Assembly (NCBI GenBank): GCA_028141885.1
Contig: JAOIQU010000026.1
Coordinates: 1 to 19,888, forward strand
DNA: 19,888 nucleotides
DNA from: Flavobacteriales bacterium
GTDB lineage: Bacteria > Bacteroidota > Bacteroidia > Flavobacteriales > UA16
Direction: 5' to 3'
The notes beneath the pieces are model-generated. The model worked only from the letters and a program-made list of their open reading frames with translations. It ran no database searches and was not told the DNA's origin. Positions 9,801-16,759 of this stretch are shown here, in pieces. Each line of letters begins with the position of its first letter. Position 1 is the stretch's first letter. A program made the position numbers and the translations under genes.

Positions 9801-11266
9801 TCAACGTTGCCTTCGCAATCGCATGCTCCCTCCGGAATGCCAGGGCCATCGCACACACCGCACTCGTCTTCGACGTTGCCCTCACAATCGCACGTGCCGG
9901 GCAACGGGTCGTTGCAACCGCACTCCAAGACAGCACCGGGACCACCGCACACCCCGCATTCGTCCAATTCCTGGCACGAGCCATCGTCGAACAACGCGTT
10001 TGGATTGAAGTTGCACGCAGCTGGGTCGGTGCATCCGCCCTCACAGTCGTTGTTGCCGCCGCACACACCACAATCGTCTTCCACATTGCCTTCGCAGTCG
10101 CACTCGCCTTCCGGAATGCCGGGACCAGCACACACGCCACATTCGTCTTTCACGTTCCCCTCGCAATCGCACGTTCCAGGCAAAATGTCGAAACAGCCAC
10201 ACTCAAAAATGGCACCAGGACCTCCGCAAACTCCACATTCATCCTCTTCCTCGCACGAGCCATCATCCGTCAAAGCTGAGGGGTCAAAATTGCAAGCCGA
10301 CGGATCGGTGCATCCTTCACAACCTGAACCGTCACCTCCACACTCGCCACAAGCGTCCTCCACATTGCCCTCACAATCGCATTCCCCTTCAGGGATCGGC
10401 GTGCCCTCGCAGTCGCACGTTCCCTCGGGGATGGTGCTGCCATCGCAGTCACACCAACCTTGGTCTTCAGCGAACAGACAAGTGCCGTCGTCAGTTTGGG
10501 CTGTTGGCGAAAAATTGCACGCGCCAGGGTCTGTGCAGCCGAAGGAATTGTTCTTGAGACAACGCACGAAGCCACCAAACGCAGAAGATGCTCCCAAAGG
10601 AGAAAAGGGTGCCAAATCGTTGTAGCCCAGCACCCAGCGAATGGGCTGGTTGTTGTTGGAGTTCGTGGAAGAAGTCCAAAATGACGTGGCCGTGTAGAGC
10701 GCGTCGTCGTTCCCACTGTTGGAACGCCAGCCCCAAGGCTGTCCGGTAAAACCACTCAAGTTGCTGCCGGAAACAAAGGCATCGCCGTTCCAAAACCCAC
10801 CATTCCCGAGGGTGCCAGGCGCGCGAAACAAAGCATTGTCATTGCTCCCGTAGAGCTGGATGACTTGGGCCACCATGTTGTTGAAGTCTGTGGTGGTCGG
10901 AACGCGATACTGAGCTGGACAGAGTCCACGAGCATCCGTGATTGCTGGGAAGTTGTAGAAGTAGCCTTGTTGGGCGGCCAACGCGTCGTTGTTGTCCCGC
11001 ACCCCTCGGCGTGGAGAACCAAACGACGTCCAAGCACCGCCGTTGTTGGCGTAGGTGATGGGGTCGCCATTTTGGAAGGACGCGCTTCTCAGGTTGTCGG
11101 CAAACCAACACTGGTCGCCGATTTCGGCAAGGCGATATACTGCCCCGTTGTAGTTGTATGTCGATTGACCTCCACAGGGTCCTGCACCAGACGGATCCAC
11201 CGTTTGGGCAAGGGCAGTCCCCCCTCCAACGAGGAGACTCGCAAAGACAGCAAGGAATTGACGCAT
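845..11266 (-). CDS. Giant secreted Cys/Asp-rich modular repeat protein (3473 aa)
   Basis: A single uninterrupted frame of 3473 residues. Residues 1-20 form a signal peptide (hydrophobic core, TALA before Q21). Residues ~33-240 are a FISUMP domain. The rest alternates about 38 GCTDPxACN(F/Y)xPxA...DDGSC modules with about 37 [16 protein letters not shown](D/P)G modules. Interspersed are five ~200-residue domains (699-899, 1133-1333, 2110-2308, 2655-2853, 3010-3208) and two P-domain-like domains (1623-1765, 2397-2540). Two dockerin-like motifs end the chain (3378-3405, 3443-3473). The [11 protein letters not shown] motif resembles one found in the ADAMTS cysteine-rich region and in slime-mould matrix proteins. 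The composition suggests a disulfide-rich, possibly calcium-loaded extracellular fibre or adhesin; this is inference. No C-terminal T9SS sorting domain is recognisable. The ATG at 11266 is preferred over 11320 because it begins the signal peptide and the matching promoter lies between the two. The gene is monocistronic, divergent from accA and convergent with rdgB. Exact function is unknown. Confidence 0.9.
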   Translation of the reverse strand: MRQFLAVFASLLVGGGTALAQTVDPSGAGPCGGQSTYNYNGAVYRLAEIGDQCWFADNLRSASFQNGDPITYANNGGAWTSFGSPRRGVRDNNDALAAQQGYFYNFPAITDARGLCPAQYRVPTTTDFNNMVAQVIQLYGSNDNALFRAPGTLGNGGFWNGDAFVSGSNLSGFTGQPWGWRSNSGNDDALYTATSFWTSSTNSNNNQPIRWVLGYNDLAPFSPLGASSAFGGFVRCLKNNSFGCTDPGACNFSPTAQTDDGTCLFAEDQGWCDCDGSTIPEGTCDCEGTPIPEGECDCEGNVEDACGECGGDGSGCEGCTDPSACNFDPSALTDDGSCEEEDECGVCGGPGAIFECGCFDILPGTCDCEGNVKDECGVCAGPGIPEGECDCEGNVEDDCGVCGGNNDCEGGCTDPAACNFNPNALFDDGSCQELDECGVCGGPGAVLECGCNDPLPGTCDCEGNVEDECGVCDGPGIPEGACDCEGNVEDECGVCGGDGSTCLEGCTDPAACNFDPEAVVDDGSCQELDECGVCGGPGIVDPACDCEGTLIDECGVCGGPGIEDPFCDCEGNVEDECGVCGGDGTTCLGCTDPEACNFDPNATVDDGSCEELDECGVCGGPGIEAPFCDCEGKVEDECGVCGGPGIEDPFCDCEGNELDVCGICGGDGTTCPGCIDPAACNYDPTAGVDDGSCDFCSCSSDTTDSGGVNFPLVVTSSPSVVPGATVYRFYVQMQSPTDKLSAVYGDGEAALSVQTPGGAFNSAFNGSWNASGLNPAFIGTFPELADDSFATIGIDVPASVAGGGTDDPLIIEDTPPVIANFFLTDNATGFTVSTVVGASWFVLPTSTNGLPDADLRVLIMQVTTSGSISGQLNYQVFPLGDNSSDERVSVEFDGTGTFGGGSGGNGTNNACGCTDPTATNFDPAAEYDDGSCEYLEGCTDPEACNYNPDAVEDDGSCEELDECGVCGGPGIVAPACDCEGNVVDECGICGGPGIEDPFCDCDGNVEDECGVCGGDGSTCVEGCTDPAACNFDPAAVVDDGSCEELDECGECGGPGIVAPACDCEGNVEDECGICGGPGIEDPFCDCDGNVEDECGVCGGDGSTCVEGCTDPAACNFDSTAGVDDGSCDFCSCSGDSTDVIQSAYPLIVEASPSVQAGLTVYRFYVQLENETDRMSAIFGDDQVALQLSTPAGTFNSPLNASWNASGINPAFTGAFPELIDDSYATIGLDGPASAGPVGSEDPLLIEGDVPVINNHFTTDGSDGFEVNSFVGASWFVLGSATNGLGDQDQRALVMQVTTGGSISGQLNYQVFPLGNGSEEQRISTSFNGAGIFGESQSGGGNACGCTDPTATNFDPAAEYDDGSCEFLSGCTDEAACNYNPDALEDDGSCLELDECGVCGGPGAVFECGCNDVEPGACNCDGDVIDDCGVCGGPGIPEGACDCEGNIADECGICGGDGSTCIEGCTDPAACNFNPAAVVDDGSCEELDECGVCGGPGIPEGACDCDGNVEDECGVCGGPGIVAPACDCDGNVADECGICGGDGSTCAEGCTDATACNFDPSAVIDDGSCEYESCSGCIDQAACNYDENATIDDDSCDYSCLGCTDPEACNYDEDATIDDGSCADFLIEDAFELDISASLTSAQTASATAFSGLETLTDATFTLDFSGQGGSYPADMMVYIYAPNGNCIVWGGWNVMPMGDCEDEGTGVGNAWPQNWNTTAAGEYTYELDLMSNNLGGSGDWTLTIQNGWTGGGTANYELNVLFEGIAIACDCDGNVLDECDVCGGPGAIYECGCYDIREGECDCEGNVLDECGVCGGDGSTCPPGCTDPAACNYDSTATVDDGTCDFSCYGCTDAEACNYDETATVDDGTCDYNCYGCTDAEACNYDETATVDDGTCDYSCYGCTDAEACNYDETATVDDGTCAYSCYGCTDAEACNYDETATVDDDSCDYSCYGCTDAEACNYDETATVEDGTCDYSCYGCTDAEACNYDETATVDDGTCDFSCYGCIDAEACNYDETATVDDVTCDYSCYGCTDAEACNYDETATVDDGTCDFSCYGCTNAEACNYDETATVDDGTCEYDCDGCTDPSACNYDSTALFDDGTCDFCSCAGEDSLGVAFPLHVEVTESVIPGMMVYRLYVEMQDPTDRLSAVYGFNEAYMQLECPEGAYNNALNEGWSAAGVNPLFFSDFPELADDSYATIGLDGPASMAAAGSMDPGLLEDENEFIRTFMTQDGATGFVLESVVGGSWYTFDAPTNTLPDENMKVLIMQVTTAGNFSGRVNYQVFPLGEGLNDERISVDFDGEGVFGLGSNINACGCTDPAAFNFDEDAMYDDGSCEYFPGCTDVEACNYDETATLDDGSCLTLDCAGECGGDAVIDECGVCGGPGAIYECGCEDLLTDGSFNIEIETSLGSSDTASASAVSSLETLTSITFNLEFSGTGAAYPADLMAYIYAPDDTCLVWGGWNIDPDPNENCEDAGTGANNSWPSNWSTTQAGFYTYTVNLPDNNLNGYGEWTLVVQNAWTGNDFANYNLEVVFEGVVEACDCEGNVLDACGVCGGDDSTCPTGCTDAAACNFDVDAVIDSGECLYLDECGICGGEGIPEGECDCDGNVLDDCLVCGGDNFSGCAGCTEPNACNYDELALNDDGSCDFCSCSGPGGEEVPYPLVVEASPSVLEGMIVYRFYVQLQDSTDRVSAVYGEDNEFLSIQCPEGAYNNDLNPGWNASGLTPALFGNYPELADDSYGTIGLEGPASLAGANAEDPLLIEDENGFIESLFTEDGNQGFMLNTTIGGSWFTVPPASNGLPDASLKVLVMQLTTSGSLSGQINYQVFPLGVGLEDVRVTIAFDGAGTFGLGDEQGNACGCTDDEAVNFDPDAVYDDGSCDYDVLGCTDMEACNYNPEATLDDGSCLVVDECGVCGGDGIPSGACDCDGNVVDECGVCGGPGAVYECGCEDIPEGECDCDGNVLNECGECVEEGQGGDCYGCTDAMACNYDLDALLDDGTCDYCSCSGEEEEALPFPLHVEASPSVLPGMTVYRFYVMMQDSADRVSAVYGTDEDALIIQCPSGAYNNELNPGWSAAGIVPAFVGVYPELADDSFGTIGLDGPASLAGPSAEDPTLVEDSSESIQALFTQNGDQGFVLNTVIGGSWFTVASASNGLPNSDLKVLVMQLTTSGNLSGQLNYQVFPQGLGANEERLSVAFDGPGTYGLGNAGGNACGCTDEDALNYDADAVYEDGSCIYDILGCTDDEACNYNDEATLDDGSCEYVDVCGVCGGDGIPDGYCDCDGNVVDECGVCGGDGSCQGCTDPNACNYEPGALVDDGSCITEGCNDEAACNFNPADSCAVTCVYPDFGFDCEGEVTLCGEGTSWNEATQQCEVIMPGDFDFDTCVTLTDLLGFLGNYNVCTDMEDLPGVVLDDDGGLVPYDACGEGTYWNADSESCDIIMPGDFDMDYCIDLIDLLDLLVKYNTCLDE
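848..1135 (-). other. Two dockerin/EF-hand-like motifs at the giant protein C-terminus
   Basis: Residues 3378-3405 ([10 protein letters not shown] then [16 protein letters not shown]) and 3443-3473 ([10 protein letters not shown] then [16 protein letters not shown]) are paired copies. Each has the D-x-D-x-D plus a later Asp at loop position 12 and a following DLL helix, as in dockerin-type calcium loops. A GEGTxWNxxxxxC segment precedes each copy. Such pairs often end secreted proteins and can bind Ca2+ or a partner domain. No cohesin is visible nearby, so cellulosome function is not implied. Confidence 0.6.
1643..2239 (-). repeat. Unnamed ~200-aa domain, copy 5 (residues 3010-3208)
   Basis: Last copy, 199 residues, beginning with an acidic [12 protein letters not shown] segment after CDYCSC. 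It has the single cysteine in [10 protein letters not shown]. It is followed by [15 protein letters not shown] and then the final modules leading to the dockerin-like C-terminus. Confidence 0.75.
2708..3304 (-). repeat. Unnamed ~200-aa domain, copy 4 (residues 2655-2853)
   Basis: This copy has 199 residues with one cysteine in [10 protein letters not shown], grouping with copies 3 and 5. It follows a CDFCSC motif and precedes [15 protein letters not shown]. It shares long stretches with copy 5, for example LDGPASLAG versus LEGPASLAG, consistent with a later duplication of the pair. Confidence 0.75.
3647..4078 (-). repeat. P-domain-like beta domain, copy 2 (residues 2397-2540)
   Basis: A second copy of about 144 residues, clearly homologous to the first: [38 protein letters not shown] and [19 protein letters not shown]. 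The cysteine pair is conserved (DTCLVWGG and ENCED). Both copies end in (L/V)FEG followed by an ACDC(D/E)GNV module, so domain and linker probably duplicated together. Confidence 0.55.
4343..4939 (-). repeat. Unnamed ~200-aa domain, copy 3 (residues 2110-2308)
   Basis: This copy has 199 residues and starts immediately after the 78-bp tandem array. It carries a single cysteine in [10 protein letters not shown], shared in position with copies 4 and 5. The downstream boundary module is [15 protein letters not shown], in which the usual ACN cysteine is replaced by Phe. Confidence 0.75.
4940..5797 (-). repeat. Tandem array of eleven 78-bp in-frame repeats (residues 1824-2109)
   Basis: Eleven consecutive 78-bp units, each encoding 26 residues of the form [16 protein letters not shown] then [10 protein letters not shown]. 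The nine central units are nearly identical at DNA level, with single changes such as CID, CTN, VEDGTC, DDVTC and DDDSC. The outer two are more diverged and share ACNYDST. Unit boundaries recur exactly every 78 bp, for example the shared GTGCAGCC at about 5088, 5166, 5244 and 5322 on the plus strand. The whole array is in frame with the giant gene, as expected for slippage or unequal recombination under coding constraint. Confidence 0.93.
5972..6400 (-). repeat. P-domain-like beta domain, copy 1 (residues 1623-1765)
   Basis: About 143 residues resembling the proprotein convertase P-domain / bacterial P-like fold: [15 protein letters not shown], then [14 protein letters not shown], and a C-terminal [19 protein letters not shown]. 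Two cysteines, in GNCIVWGG and GDCED, could form an internal disulfide. Such domains are common accessory domains in secreted Bacteroidota proteins. The family assignment rests on this pattern alone. Confidence 0.55.
7268..7870 (-). repeat. Unnamed ~200-aa domain, copy 2 (residues 1133-1333)
   Basis: Also 201 residues and cysteine-free (reads STPAGTFNS at the variable site), so it groups with copy 1. It begins directly after the CSC motif ending at residue 1132 and is followed by the same [15 protein letters not shown] boundary as copy 1. Confidence 0.75.
7923..8432 (-). repeat. 255-bp tandem duplication within the giant gene
   Basis: Two adjacent 255-bp units (7923-8177 and 8178-8432) match almost base for base over most of their length, with only scattered changes. 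Each encodes 85 residues: one GCTDPAACN module plus three CGxCGG modules. The low divergence compared with other module pairs in the gene marks a recent, in-frame segmental duplication. Confidence 0.88.
8570..9172 (-). repeat. Unnamed ~200-aa domain, copy 1 (residues 699-899)
   Basis: First of five copies, 201 residues. Shared landmarks are FPLVV near the start, [45 protein letters not shown] and [11 protein letters not shown] near the end. The copy is preceded by a CSC motif and followed by [15 protein letters not shown]. It contains no cysteine; the position that is QCP in copies 3-5 reads QTP here. Predicted beta-rich from alternating hydrophobic residues. I do not recognise a named family. 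Confidence 0.75.
10547..11170 (-). other. FISUMP (Fibrobacter succinogenes major paralogous) domain of the giant protein
   Basis: Residues 33-240 contain the family hallmarks: [11 protein letters not shown] (50-60), the GYFYNF block (101-106), [16 protein letters not shown] (114-129), SFWTSST (195-201) and a closing GGFVRCL (231-237). This domain is common in secreted Bacteroidota and Fibrobacterota proteins; its role is not well defined. Here it is the first folded module after the signal peptide. The first GCTDP module follows at residue 243. Confidence 0.8.
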
Positions 11267-11283
11267 GGCGATTTTGGGTGATT

Positions 11284-11314
11284 CAAAAATACACCACAAA
11301 ACCCCGATAAACAA
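11284..11314 (-). promoter_or_regulatory. Bacteroidota-type promoter of the giant gene
   Basis: Reading the minus strand, TTG (11314-11312) is followed after exactly 20 nt by TATTTTTG (11291-11284), a full match to the Bacteroidota -7 consensus TAnnTTTG with usual spacing to the -33 element. The box ends 17 nt before the ATG at 11266, implying a very short leader. Because it lies downstream of the alternative ATG at 11320, it supports the shorter protein start. Confidence 0.6.
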
Positions 11315-11422
11315 CAACATAATGTCGACGAATGCGAGTTACATAACAACCACAGGCAAAGGCCTCACATCGAGGGCGGTAACTCAAACCACGACTGACC
11401 TTGTCGATGTTTTGGACAATCT

Positions 11423-11431
11423 TGTGGATAA
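11423..11431 (-). promoter_or_regulatory. Consensus DnaA-box sequence (TTATCCACA)
   Basis: The minus strand reads TTATCCACA, an exact match to the strong DnaA-box consensus, in the 239-bp gap between the giant gene and accA. Only one perfect copy was noticed, with no AT-rich unwinding element or box cluster, so this is not an origin. It could be an isolated DnaA-binding or titration site, or chance. Confidence 0.3.
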
Positions 11432-11492
11432 TCCCCTTGATTTCTTGGAGCATCGCCATGAAAAACAGTGCGAAATGCAGGAAAAGTCACCG

Positions 11493-11500
11493 CATCTTTG
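11493..11500 (+). promoter_or_regulatory. Possible -7-like box just upstream of accA
   Basis: CATCTTTG differs from TAnnTTTG at one base and lies 5 nt before the accA ATG. No TTG is found at the expected upstream distance. If used, transcription would begin at or next to the start codon. The rest of the 11267-11505 gap holds only the giant-gene promoter and a single DnaA-box match. Confidence 0.25.
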
Positions 11501-11505
11501 GTGCG

Positions 11506-12459
11506 ATGAATTACCTCGATTTCGAAGAGCCCATCAAGACCCTGCGAGAGCAGCTTGAGCAAGCCAGGGACATTCAAGACAAGAATGACCTCGACATGAC
11601 CACCACGATTGAGGAGTTGGAGGTCAAAATTGCCGAAGTCACCAAGGAGATTTACAGCAAATTGACCGCTTGGCAGCGCGTGCAAGTCAGTCGTCACCCC
11701 GATCGGCCCTACACCCTCGATTACATTGAAGCTCTGACAGACGGAAATTTCATGGAGCTTCATGGTGACCGCACTGTCAAGGACGACAAAGCGATGGTCG
11801 GTGGTCTCGGCGAATTGGATGGACGTCCGGTGATGTTCATCGGACAACAGAAGGGTGTCAACACCAAAATGCGTCAGTACAGGAACTTTGGGATGGCCAA
11901 CCCAGAAGGCTACAGAAAAGCCCTGCGGTTGATGCGTCTTGCAGAAAAGTTCAACCGGCCGGTTGTGACGCTCATCGACACGCCGGGTGCGTATCCAGGA
12001 CTGGAAGCAGAGGAACGTGGACAGGGGGAGGCGATTGCGCGCAACCTGTTGGAGATGTGCCAATTGCGCGTACCCATCATCTGCATCGTGATTGGTGAAG
12101 GTGCTTCGGGCGGGGCGCTCGGCATTGGCATTGGCGACAAGGTGTTCATGATGGAAAACACGTGGTACAGCGTCATCAGCCCGGAATCATGCTCCAGCAT
12201 TTTGTGGCGGTCTTGGGACTACAAGATGCAAGCCGCTGAGGCTTTGAAATTAACTGGCGAAGACATGAAAGGATTGGGCCTTGTGGACGACATCGTGCCA
12301 GAGCCGCTCGGTGGAGCACATGCGGACCGCGAGTCCACTTTTGCCACGGTCAAATCCCTCCTGACGAAAGAACTGGATAAACTTCAAAAACAAGACGCCG
12401 ACAAACGGATCAACACACGCCTGCGCAAGTTCTCCAACATGGGAGTCGTAGGAAGCTGA
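11506..12459 (+). CDS. accA: Acetyl-CoA carboxylase carboxyltransferase subunit alpha
   Basis: Encodes 317 residues, nearly the length of E. coli AccA (319). With AccD it forms the cytoplasmic carboxyltransferase that moves CO2 from carboxybiotin to acetyl-CoA, making malonyl-CoA for fatty acid synthesis. The N-terminus [20 protein letters not shown] is family-typical. Later motifs include [11 protein letters not shown] (64-74), LHGDR (85-89), [16 protein letters not shown] (158-173), the oxyanion-type [12 protein letters not shown] (197-208), and [11 protein letters not shown] (225-235). The frame stays open upstream to 11401, but that extension is unlike the family, so the ATG at 11506 is chosen. 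accD is not in the window, as is common when the subunits are unlinked. Confidence 0.96.
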   Translation: MNYLDFEEPIKTLREQLEQARDIQDKNDLDMTTTIEELEVKIAEVTKEIYSKLTAWQRVQVSRHPDRPYTLDYIEALTDGNFMELHGDRTVKDDKAMVGGLGELDGRPVMFIGQQKGVNTKMRQYRNFGMANPEGYRKALRLMRLAEKFNRPVVTLIDTPGAYPGLEAEERGQGEAIARNLLEMCQLRVPIICIVIGEGASGGALGIGIGDKVFMMENTWYSVISPESCSSILWRSWDYKMQAAEALKLTGEDMKGLGLVDDIVPEPLGGAHADRESTFATVKSLLTKELDKLQKQDADKRINTRLRKFSNMGVVGS

Positions 12460-12486
12460 TTGCTGTCCATGAGTTAGTTACTTTTG
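12460..12486 (+). promoter_or_regulatory. Probable promoter of the OmpA/TPR lipoprotein gene
   Basis: TACTTTTG at 12479-12486 matches the -7 consensus TAnnTTTG exactly. ATTG ending at 12462 could serve as the -33 element with a slightly short 16-nt spacer. The box ends 20 nt before the ATG at 12507 and lies in the 47-bp gap after accA, suggesting the lipoprotein gene has its own promoter. Confidence 0.5.
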
Positions 12487-12506
12487 CCCTGAATTCACAA
12501 CACACA

Positions 12507-14189
12507 ATGCGTTTATTTACCACCCTGCTTGCCGCCGCCCTTCTTGCGGGCTGCAGCTTGCCCAAAATGATCAAGACGGTTGAGGACATCAACCTCGAAG
12601 TCAACCCCTCCCCTGTTGTCCTCCAAGGTGACGAGGTCACCATCGACATCACAGGAACGTTCCCCCCTAAGTATTTTGCCAAGAAGGTGACGGTTGCGGT
12701 CACTCCGGTTTTGGTTTGGGAAGGAGGTGAAGCTGCCTTCGAAACGGCGAACTACCTAGGCGAAGATGCTGCAGGCAACGGCACGGTGGTCAGCTGGGAA
12801 AATGGCAAGTCGTTCTCCTACTCGGCTAAAGTCCCTTACGAAGCTGCCATGAAAGACAATGCCAAGCTTGAGCTTCGCATGTCAGGCGCCCAAGGAGACA
12901 AGACAGGTGAATTCCCCGCCATCGAGCTGGCGCTTGGTGTCATGGCCACCCAAGACATGGTTCAACCCGATGAAAAGTTCGTCATCGCCTCGGACAACTT
13001 CCAGCGTGTGATGACCTACGTCCAAGACGTGACCGTCAACTTCGGATACCAAAGCAGCTACGTCAACGGTCCTGAGTACCGCGACGAGGATTGGAAGGCA
13101 TTGAAGGACCTCATTGCACTCGCCGGCTCAGCCGACAGCGTGAGCATTGTGGGCGTGGCCACTGAATCGTACGCTTCACCTGAAGGGGAGATCACATTGA
13201 ACGAAGACTTGGCCATGGATCGTGCAAAGAGTGCGAACAAGGCCGTCGCCAAAGCGTTGGGTCGGAAAGGCATCGAGCTTGAAGAATCCGCAGTTCGCGC
13301 CATGCCCAAAGGTGAAGACTGGGATGGCTTCAAGAAAGCCATGCGTGCCTCAAGCATTGCGGACAAAGACTTGATTTTGCGTGTGCTCGAGATGTACAGC
13401 GACAAGAACAAGCGCGAAGAAGAAATCAAGAACATCGCCAAGACATACAAGGAAATCGAAGAAGGCATCCTTCCCGATTTGCGTCGCTCTCAAGTCGCCG
13501 TGACGTACACCGTTGAAGGCTACACCGACGAAGAGTTGATGGATTTGTGCAAGACCAATCCTGAGGCATTGACTGTGGAAGAATTGTTGTTCAGCGCCAC
13601 GCTCTTTGAGGACGCCAACGATCAATTGGAAGTGTACCAAAACACCGCTCGCGTCCACGCAGATGACTTCCGTGGCCACAACAACGTTGGGGTCACCTTG
13701 ATGGCATTGGGCCGCATGAAGCAAGCGGAAGAAGCTTTCAACGCTGCGAAGTCTTTGGCTGCGAACAACGGCGTGGTGAACACCAACCTCGGTGCCATTG
13801 CAAGACAAAACGGCGACACCGACGGAGCTGACAACTACTACGGCAAGGCCAGCGGAGGCTCTGAGCTCAGCTACAATAAGGGCGTGTTGGCCATCACCCA
13901 AGGTGAATATGGCCGTGCCATTTCCAGCATGGGGAACAACAGCACAGCCAACCTTGCGCTGGCAAAAATCCTCAACGGCGACGCCAACGGTGCCCGCACC
14001 ACCCTCGAAAATTCAGGCGACGACAGCGCTGTGACCAGCTACCTCCTCGCCATCTGCGCTGCACGATTGCAGGACGCAGCAGGTGTCAAAAAGCACGTGA
14101 CCGATGCACTTGCGAAAGACCCAACGATGCGCGACCGTGCACAGAACGACCTCGAGTTCCGCGATTACAGAAGTGCCTTGGGCATGTGA
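12507..14189 (+). CDS. Outer-membrane-type lipoprotein with OmpA-like region and TPR repeats
   Basis: Encodes 560 residues. The N-terminus is a lipoprotein signal: hydrophobic stretch 4-14 and lipobox L13-A-G-C16, so Cys16 would be lipidated. Residues ~25-150 look like a beta-rich extracytoplasmic region. Residues ~170-335 contain an OmpA-like pattern, notably VSIVGVATESYASPEGE (212-228) followed by LNEDLAMDRAKSANKAV (231-247), which matches the N-x-x-L-x-x-x-R-A helix of peptidoglycan-binding OmpA domains. Residues ~385-545 are TPR-like, with VGVTLMALGRMKQAEEAFNAA as the clearest unit. An envelope scaffold linking outer membrane and peptidoglycan, or one assembling proteins through the TPRs, is a reasonable inference; the substrate is unknown. 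A strong terminator follows. Confidence 0.82.
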   Translation: MRLFTTLLAAALLAGCSLPKMIKTVEDINLEVNPSPVVLQGDEVTIDITGTFPPKYFAKKVTVAVTPVLVWEGGEAAFETANYLGEDAAGNGTVVSWENGKSFSYSAKVPYEAAMKDNAKLELRMSGAQGDKTGEFPAIELALGVMATQDMVQPDEKFVIASDNFQRVMTYVQDVTVNFGYQSSYVNGPEYRDEDWKALKDLIALAGSADSVSIVGVATESYASPEGEITLNEDLAMDRAKSANKAVAKALGRKGIELEESAVRAMPKGEDWDGFKKAMRASSIADKDLILRVLEMYSDKNKREEEIKNIAKTYKEIEEGILPDLRRSQVAVTYTVEGYTDEELMDLCKTNPEALTVEELLFSATLFEDANDQLEVYQNTARVHADDFRGHNNVGVTLMALGRMKQAEEAFNAAKSLAANNGVVNTNLGAIARQNGDTDGADNYYGKASGGSELSYNKGVLAITQGEYGRAISSMGNNSTANLALAKILNGDANGARTTLENSGDDSAVTSYLLAICAARLQDAAGVKKHVTDALAKDPTMRDRAQNDLEFRDYRSALGM

Positions 14190-14208
14190 TTTCGGATTCC
14201 AGCAATGC

Positions 14209-14239
14209 AAAAAGCCCCGCCAAAATGGCGGGGCTTTTT
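14209..14239. terminator. Bidirectional Rho-independent terminator
   Basis: A perfect 13-bp stem, AAAAAGCCCCGCC (14209-14221) with GGCGGGGCTTTTT (14227-14239), closes a 5-nt loop. The T-run on the plus strand and the matching T-run on the minus strand let it end both converging units: the lipoprotein gene (stop at 14189, +) and the sppA-trmH pair (stop at 14288, -). Confidence 0.93.
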
Positions 14240-14287
14240 CTTTCTGTAGCTATTCAGTCACTTCCGACAATCCTTGGCCCGCGCACC

Positions 14288-14818
14288 TCAAGTATGACGC
14301 AAATGGAGCGCCGCCTGCCAAAGCGCCACTCCCGCACAGACGCTTACATTGATGCTTTGCTTGACACCGTACTGCGGCATCTCGATGACTTCATCGCATG
14401 CGGCAAGGACCTCATCCGAAACCCCTCTGACCTCGTTGCCGACCACAACGGCCCAACGTTGGGAGGCTGAAGGCCTCCACTGTTGCAAAGGCAGGCTTTC
14501 GGGCGCTTGCTCAAGGGCAGCCACTTTCCACCCCTCTTTCTTGAGCGCCAAAACCGCAGCCAACGTGTTTTCGTGAGCCGCCCAAGGCACGTGATCGCTC
14601 GCACCAAGGGCACTTTTCAAGATGTCGCGATGTGGTGGATTGCAAGTGATGCCGCAAAGGTCCAAACCGTGGATTCGGAATGCGTCCCCGGAGCGGAAAC
14701 ATGCTCCCACGTTTTGGCCACTCCGAATGTTGTCCAGAACAAGGCGAACGGGCAACCGTTCAGAAGTGGCAAATGCGTCGGCAGAAATGCGCTCGCCCAG
14801 ACCTTGAGAAGGCCTCAC
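14288..14818 (-). CDS. TrmH-family (SPOUT) RNA 2'-O-methyltransferase
   Basis: Encodes 176 residues from a GTG start. SPOUT enzymes of this group transfer a methyl group from S-adenosylmethionine to a ribose 2'-OH in tRNA or rRNA. All three motifs are present: LDNIRSGQNVGACFRSGDAF region (28-47) with the catalytic-type Asn and Arg, VVVGNEVRGVSDEV (123-136), and IEMPQYGVKQSINVSVCAG (144-162), which forms the trefoil knot and SAM site. The short N-terminus before motif 1 is typical of the small Bacteroidota members. GTG overlaps the TGA of sppA as GTGA, indicating translational coupling. The target nucleotide cannot be told from sequence, so no symbol is given. Confidence 0.88.
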   Translation of the reverse strand: MRPSQGLGERISADAFATSERLPVRLVLDNIRSGQNVGACFRSGDAFRIHGLDLCGITCNPPHRDILKSALGASDHVPWAAHENTLAAVLALKKEGWKVAALEQAPESLPLQQWRPSASQRWAVVVGNEVRGVSDEVLAACDEVIEMPQYGVKQSINVSVCAGVALWQAALHLRHT

Positions 14819-16695
14819 TGGATGCGAAGGCTGAACGGCAAGCGTGCTTGAATGGGATCACCTGTCTCCACCATGCGGCGAACTTGCCACAACTCGCGAA
14901 GTACGTCCTCCTCGACACCCGTGAATCCAAGTGCTTGAAGGCCTGACTCGACGCCAGCCAAATCCTCCACAAAGGCTTCGAACGCATCGCGAGCCTCGGG
15001 CAAAGCGACCCGCTTCACCTCGTCCATTTCAATGCCGGCCAACTGGGCAGCATGCGCCACTGCGTACTCGAGGTCGCCGATTTCATCGACCAATCCGTTG
15101 TCCAAAGCGTCTTTTCCTGTCCAAACGCGACCGCGTGCCAGTTCTTCGACGCGCTCTCGGGTCATGTTTCGTCCTTCGGCGACCCGCTGCGTGAAGGCAT
15201 CATAGATGTCCGAAACGCTTTCATTGATGGCTTCGAGCGCGACCGCGTCAGGGGCAAACATACCATCCGGCTGACCCGCATGGTCGTGCAACGCCACCTC
15301 GTCAAACGTGATGCCCATGTGCTTTTCGAGCATGCCTCCCAGGTTGGGAATCATGCCAAACACCCCAATGGACCCCGTGATTGTGGTCTCGTTGGCGAAA
15401 ATTCGGTCGGCCGCGCAACTGATGTAGTAACCGCCCGATGCTGCGAGGTCACTCATGCTGACGACGAACGGCTTGCCCGCTTCTTTGAGCAACATGGTTT
15501 CACGCCAAATCACATCGCTGGCGAGTGCGCTCCCTCCAGGTGAGTTGACGCGAAGCACCACAGCTTCAATGTCGTCGGCCTCCCTGGCCTCACGCAAAGC
15601 CTCAGCAATGGTCTCTGAGCCAATGGTCTCAGCGTCTCCTTTGCCACTTTCGATGCCCCCGACCGCATAGATGACGGCCACGTTGCCACCCAGCTTTTCC
15701 ACGTCTTCCTCTTCTTCTTGAGAGGCTTCCTCAAGGGCCGCGGTCAAAACGTCCATGCCGCCGAGGAAACGCTCCTCAAGGGTGTATTCTCCAAGAGAAA
15801 TCAACGACGGCTCTTCGCCGTCGAGTTTGTCTTCAAGCAAGGCCATCAATTCATCCTCATAGAGCAAGCCATCGATCAGCCCGGCATCCACTGCGTCTTG
15901 CGGGCTGCGGATGGCCAATTCGTTGGCGAGTTTGTCCAAGGTTCCTTCCTCGAGGTTGCGGGCCGTTTCCACATCCACACTCATGTCCCACCAAAACCCT
16001 TCGAGCAGGGCTGTCAGCTGCTCGCGATTCGCGTCGCTGAAGTCCTTGCGAAGGAATGGCTCGACTGCGCTCTTGTATTTGTTGTTAGGACCGCGCACCA
16101 CCGTCACATCGATGCCGAGCTTTTCGAACATTCCGGGGTAGAACATGCTTTGGCTTCGAAGACCACTCAGACCCAACCCTCCTTGAGGATGAAGGTAGAT
16201 CTCATCCGCTGCCGAGTTGAAATGCAGAGCTCGCTGACTCATGATCTCAGACCACGCGACAATGAACTTGTTGCTGTCGCGAAGGATTTCGAGGCCGGCA
16301 CGCAAGTCCTCCATCATGGCTGGCATGGCAGAGACGTTGCCGACATTGAGCAACACCCCTTCGATTTGGTCATCCTCAGCCGCGCGCTCAAACGCATCCA
16401 AAATTTGGTTGAGACCCATTTTCATGTCGGGTTCCAAGCCGCCGGCCAAGCTGAATGAAAATGGAGAGTCATTGCCCCCTCTCTCGACAATGGGTGCGTT
16501 CAACGTCACTTTCAAAATGTTGGCATCGTCGAGGTCCAGGTCTGGGCCTGCGGACGCTTCGACATCGGCAAAAGCCCCAACGAGGCCACCGACCAACACG
16601 CCAACGAAGATGAAAATGAGAACTGTGCCTGCGACGAGCAAGCCGAGGGTCGACCCAATGGCCGAACTCAAGATGTTTTTTCCAAATGAAGACAT
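14815..16695 (-). CDS. sppA: Signal peptide peptidase SppA, 67K type
   Basis: Encodes 626 residues, near the length of the long, tandem-domain SppA class. SppA is a membrane-anchored serine protease that degrades cleaved signal peptides. A single N-terminal transmembrane segment spans ~12-42. The general base is Lys208 in NKYKSAVEPF, aligning with E. coli Lys209. The nucleophile is Ser420 in SDLAASGGYYIS, aligning with E. coli Ser409. VNSPGGSAL (383-391) and TGSIGVFG (440-447) complete the C-terminal crotonase-like domain. An acidic stretch EEASQEEEEDVEKL (322-335) links the two domains. The ATG at 16695 is chosen because it directly precedes the membrane segment; the frame is open to 16809, but that would overlap folK. 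It is the first gene of a two-gene unit with the RNA methyltransferase. Confidence 0.95.
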   Translation of the reverse strand: MSSFGKNILSSAIGSTLGLLVAGTVLIFIFVGVLVGGLVGAFADVEASAGPDLDLDDANILKVTLNAPIVERGGNDSPFSFSLAGGLEPDMKMGLNQILDAFERAAEDDQIEGVLLNVGNVSAMPAMMEDLRAGLEILRDSNKFIVAWSEIMSQRALHFNSAADEIYLHPQGGLGLSGLRSQSMFYPGMFEKLGIDVTVVRGPNNKYKSAVEPFLRKDFSDANREQLTALLEGFWWDMSVDVETARNLEEGTLDKLANELAIRSPQDAVDAGLIDGLLYEDELMALLEDKLDGEEPSLISLGEYTLEERFLGGMDVLTAALEEASQEEEEDVEKLGGNVAVIYAVGGIESGKGDAETIGSETIAEALREAREADDIEAVVLRVNSPGGSALASDVIWRETMLLKEAGKPFVVSMSDLAASGGYYISCAADRIFANETTITGSIGVFGMIPNLGGMLEKHMGITFDEVALHDHAGQPDGMFAPDAVALEAINESVSDIYDAFTQRVAEGRNMTRERVEELARGRVWTGKDALDNGLVDEIGDLEYAVAHAAQLAGIEMDEVKRVALPEARDAFEAFVEDLAGVESGLQALGFTGVEEDVLRELWQVRRMVETGDPIQARLPFSLRIQ

Positions 16696-16700
16696 GGCGC

Positions 16701-16708
16701 CAAAAGTA
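16701..16708 (-). promoter_or_regulatory. -7 box upstream of sppA
   Basis: On the minus strand, TACTTTTG matches TAnnTTTG exactly and ends 5 nt before the sppA ATG. A TTG element at the usual distance is not evident. Such a close box predicts a leaderless or nearly leaderless message. It lies in the 64-bp divergent gap between sppA and folK. Confidence 0.45.
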
Positions 16709-16759
16709 GGACAAGCGCTGCGATTGGACCTACCTTCGAACCCAACGAATGCGAATCGG

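Noticed and set aside
9225..10625. 466-codon plus-strand open frame rich in Pro, Ser and His (and others at 8989-10008 and 6537-7136)
   Set aside because: They are antisense readings of the Cys/Asp module codons (for example SPPQTPHSS), with no start context or domain; the minus-strand protein has clear domains.
11267..11320. 18-residue N-terminal extension of the giant protein from ATG 11320
   Set aside because: The signal peptide begins at 11266, and the best promoter (11284-11314) lies downstream of the 11320 codon.
11401..11505. 35-residue N-terminal extension of AccA
   Set aside because: It is unlike the AccA family, which starts at MNYLDFE-type sequences; the total would be longer than usual.
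11267..11505. Small RNA or origin of replication in the intergenic gap
   Set aside because: Only one DnaA box, no box cluster, no clear hairpin-plus-T terminator and no AT-rich unwinding region.
16731..16738. TACCTTCG as a -7 box for folK
   Set aside because: One mismatch in the conserved TTTG core and no partner element at the expected distance, so not listed as a promoter.
16241..16759. Long N-terminal extension of FolK
   Set aside because: It is antisense to sppA and unrelated to HPPK; the enzyme starts at MRTVYLGLG at 16760.
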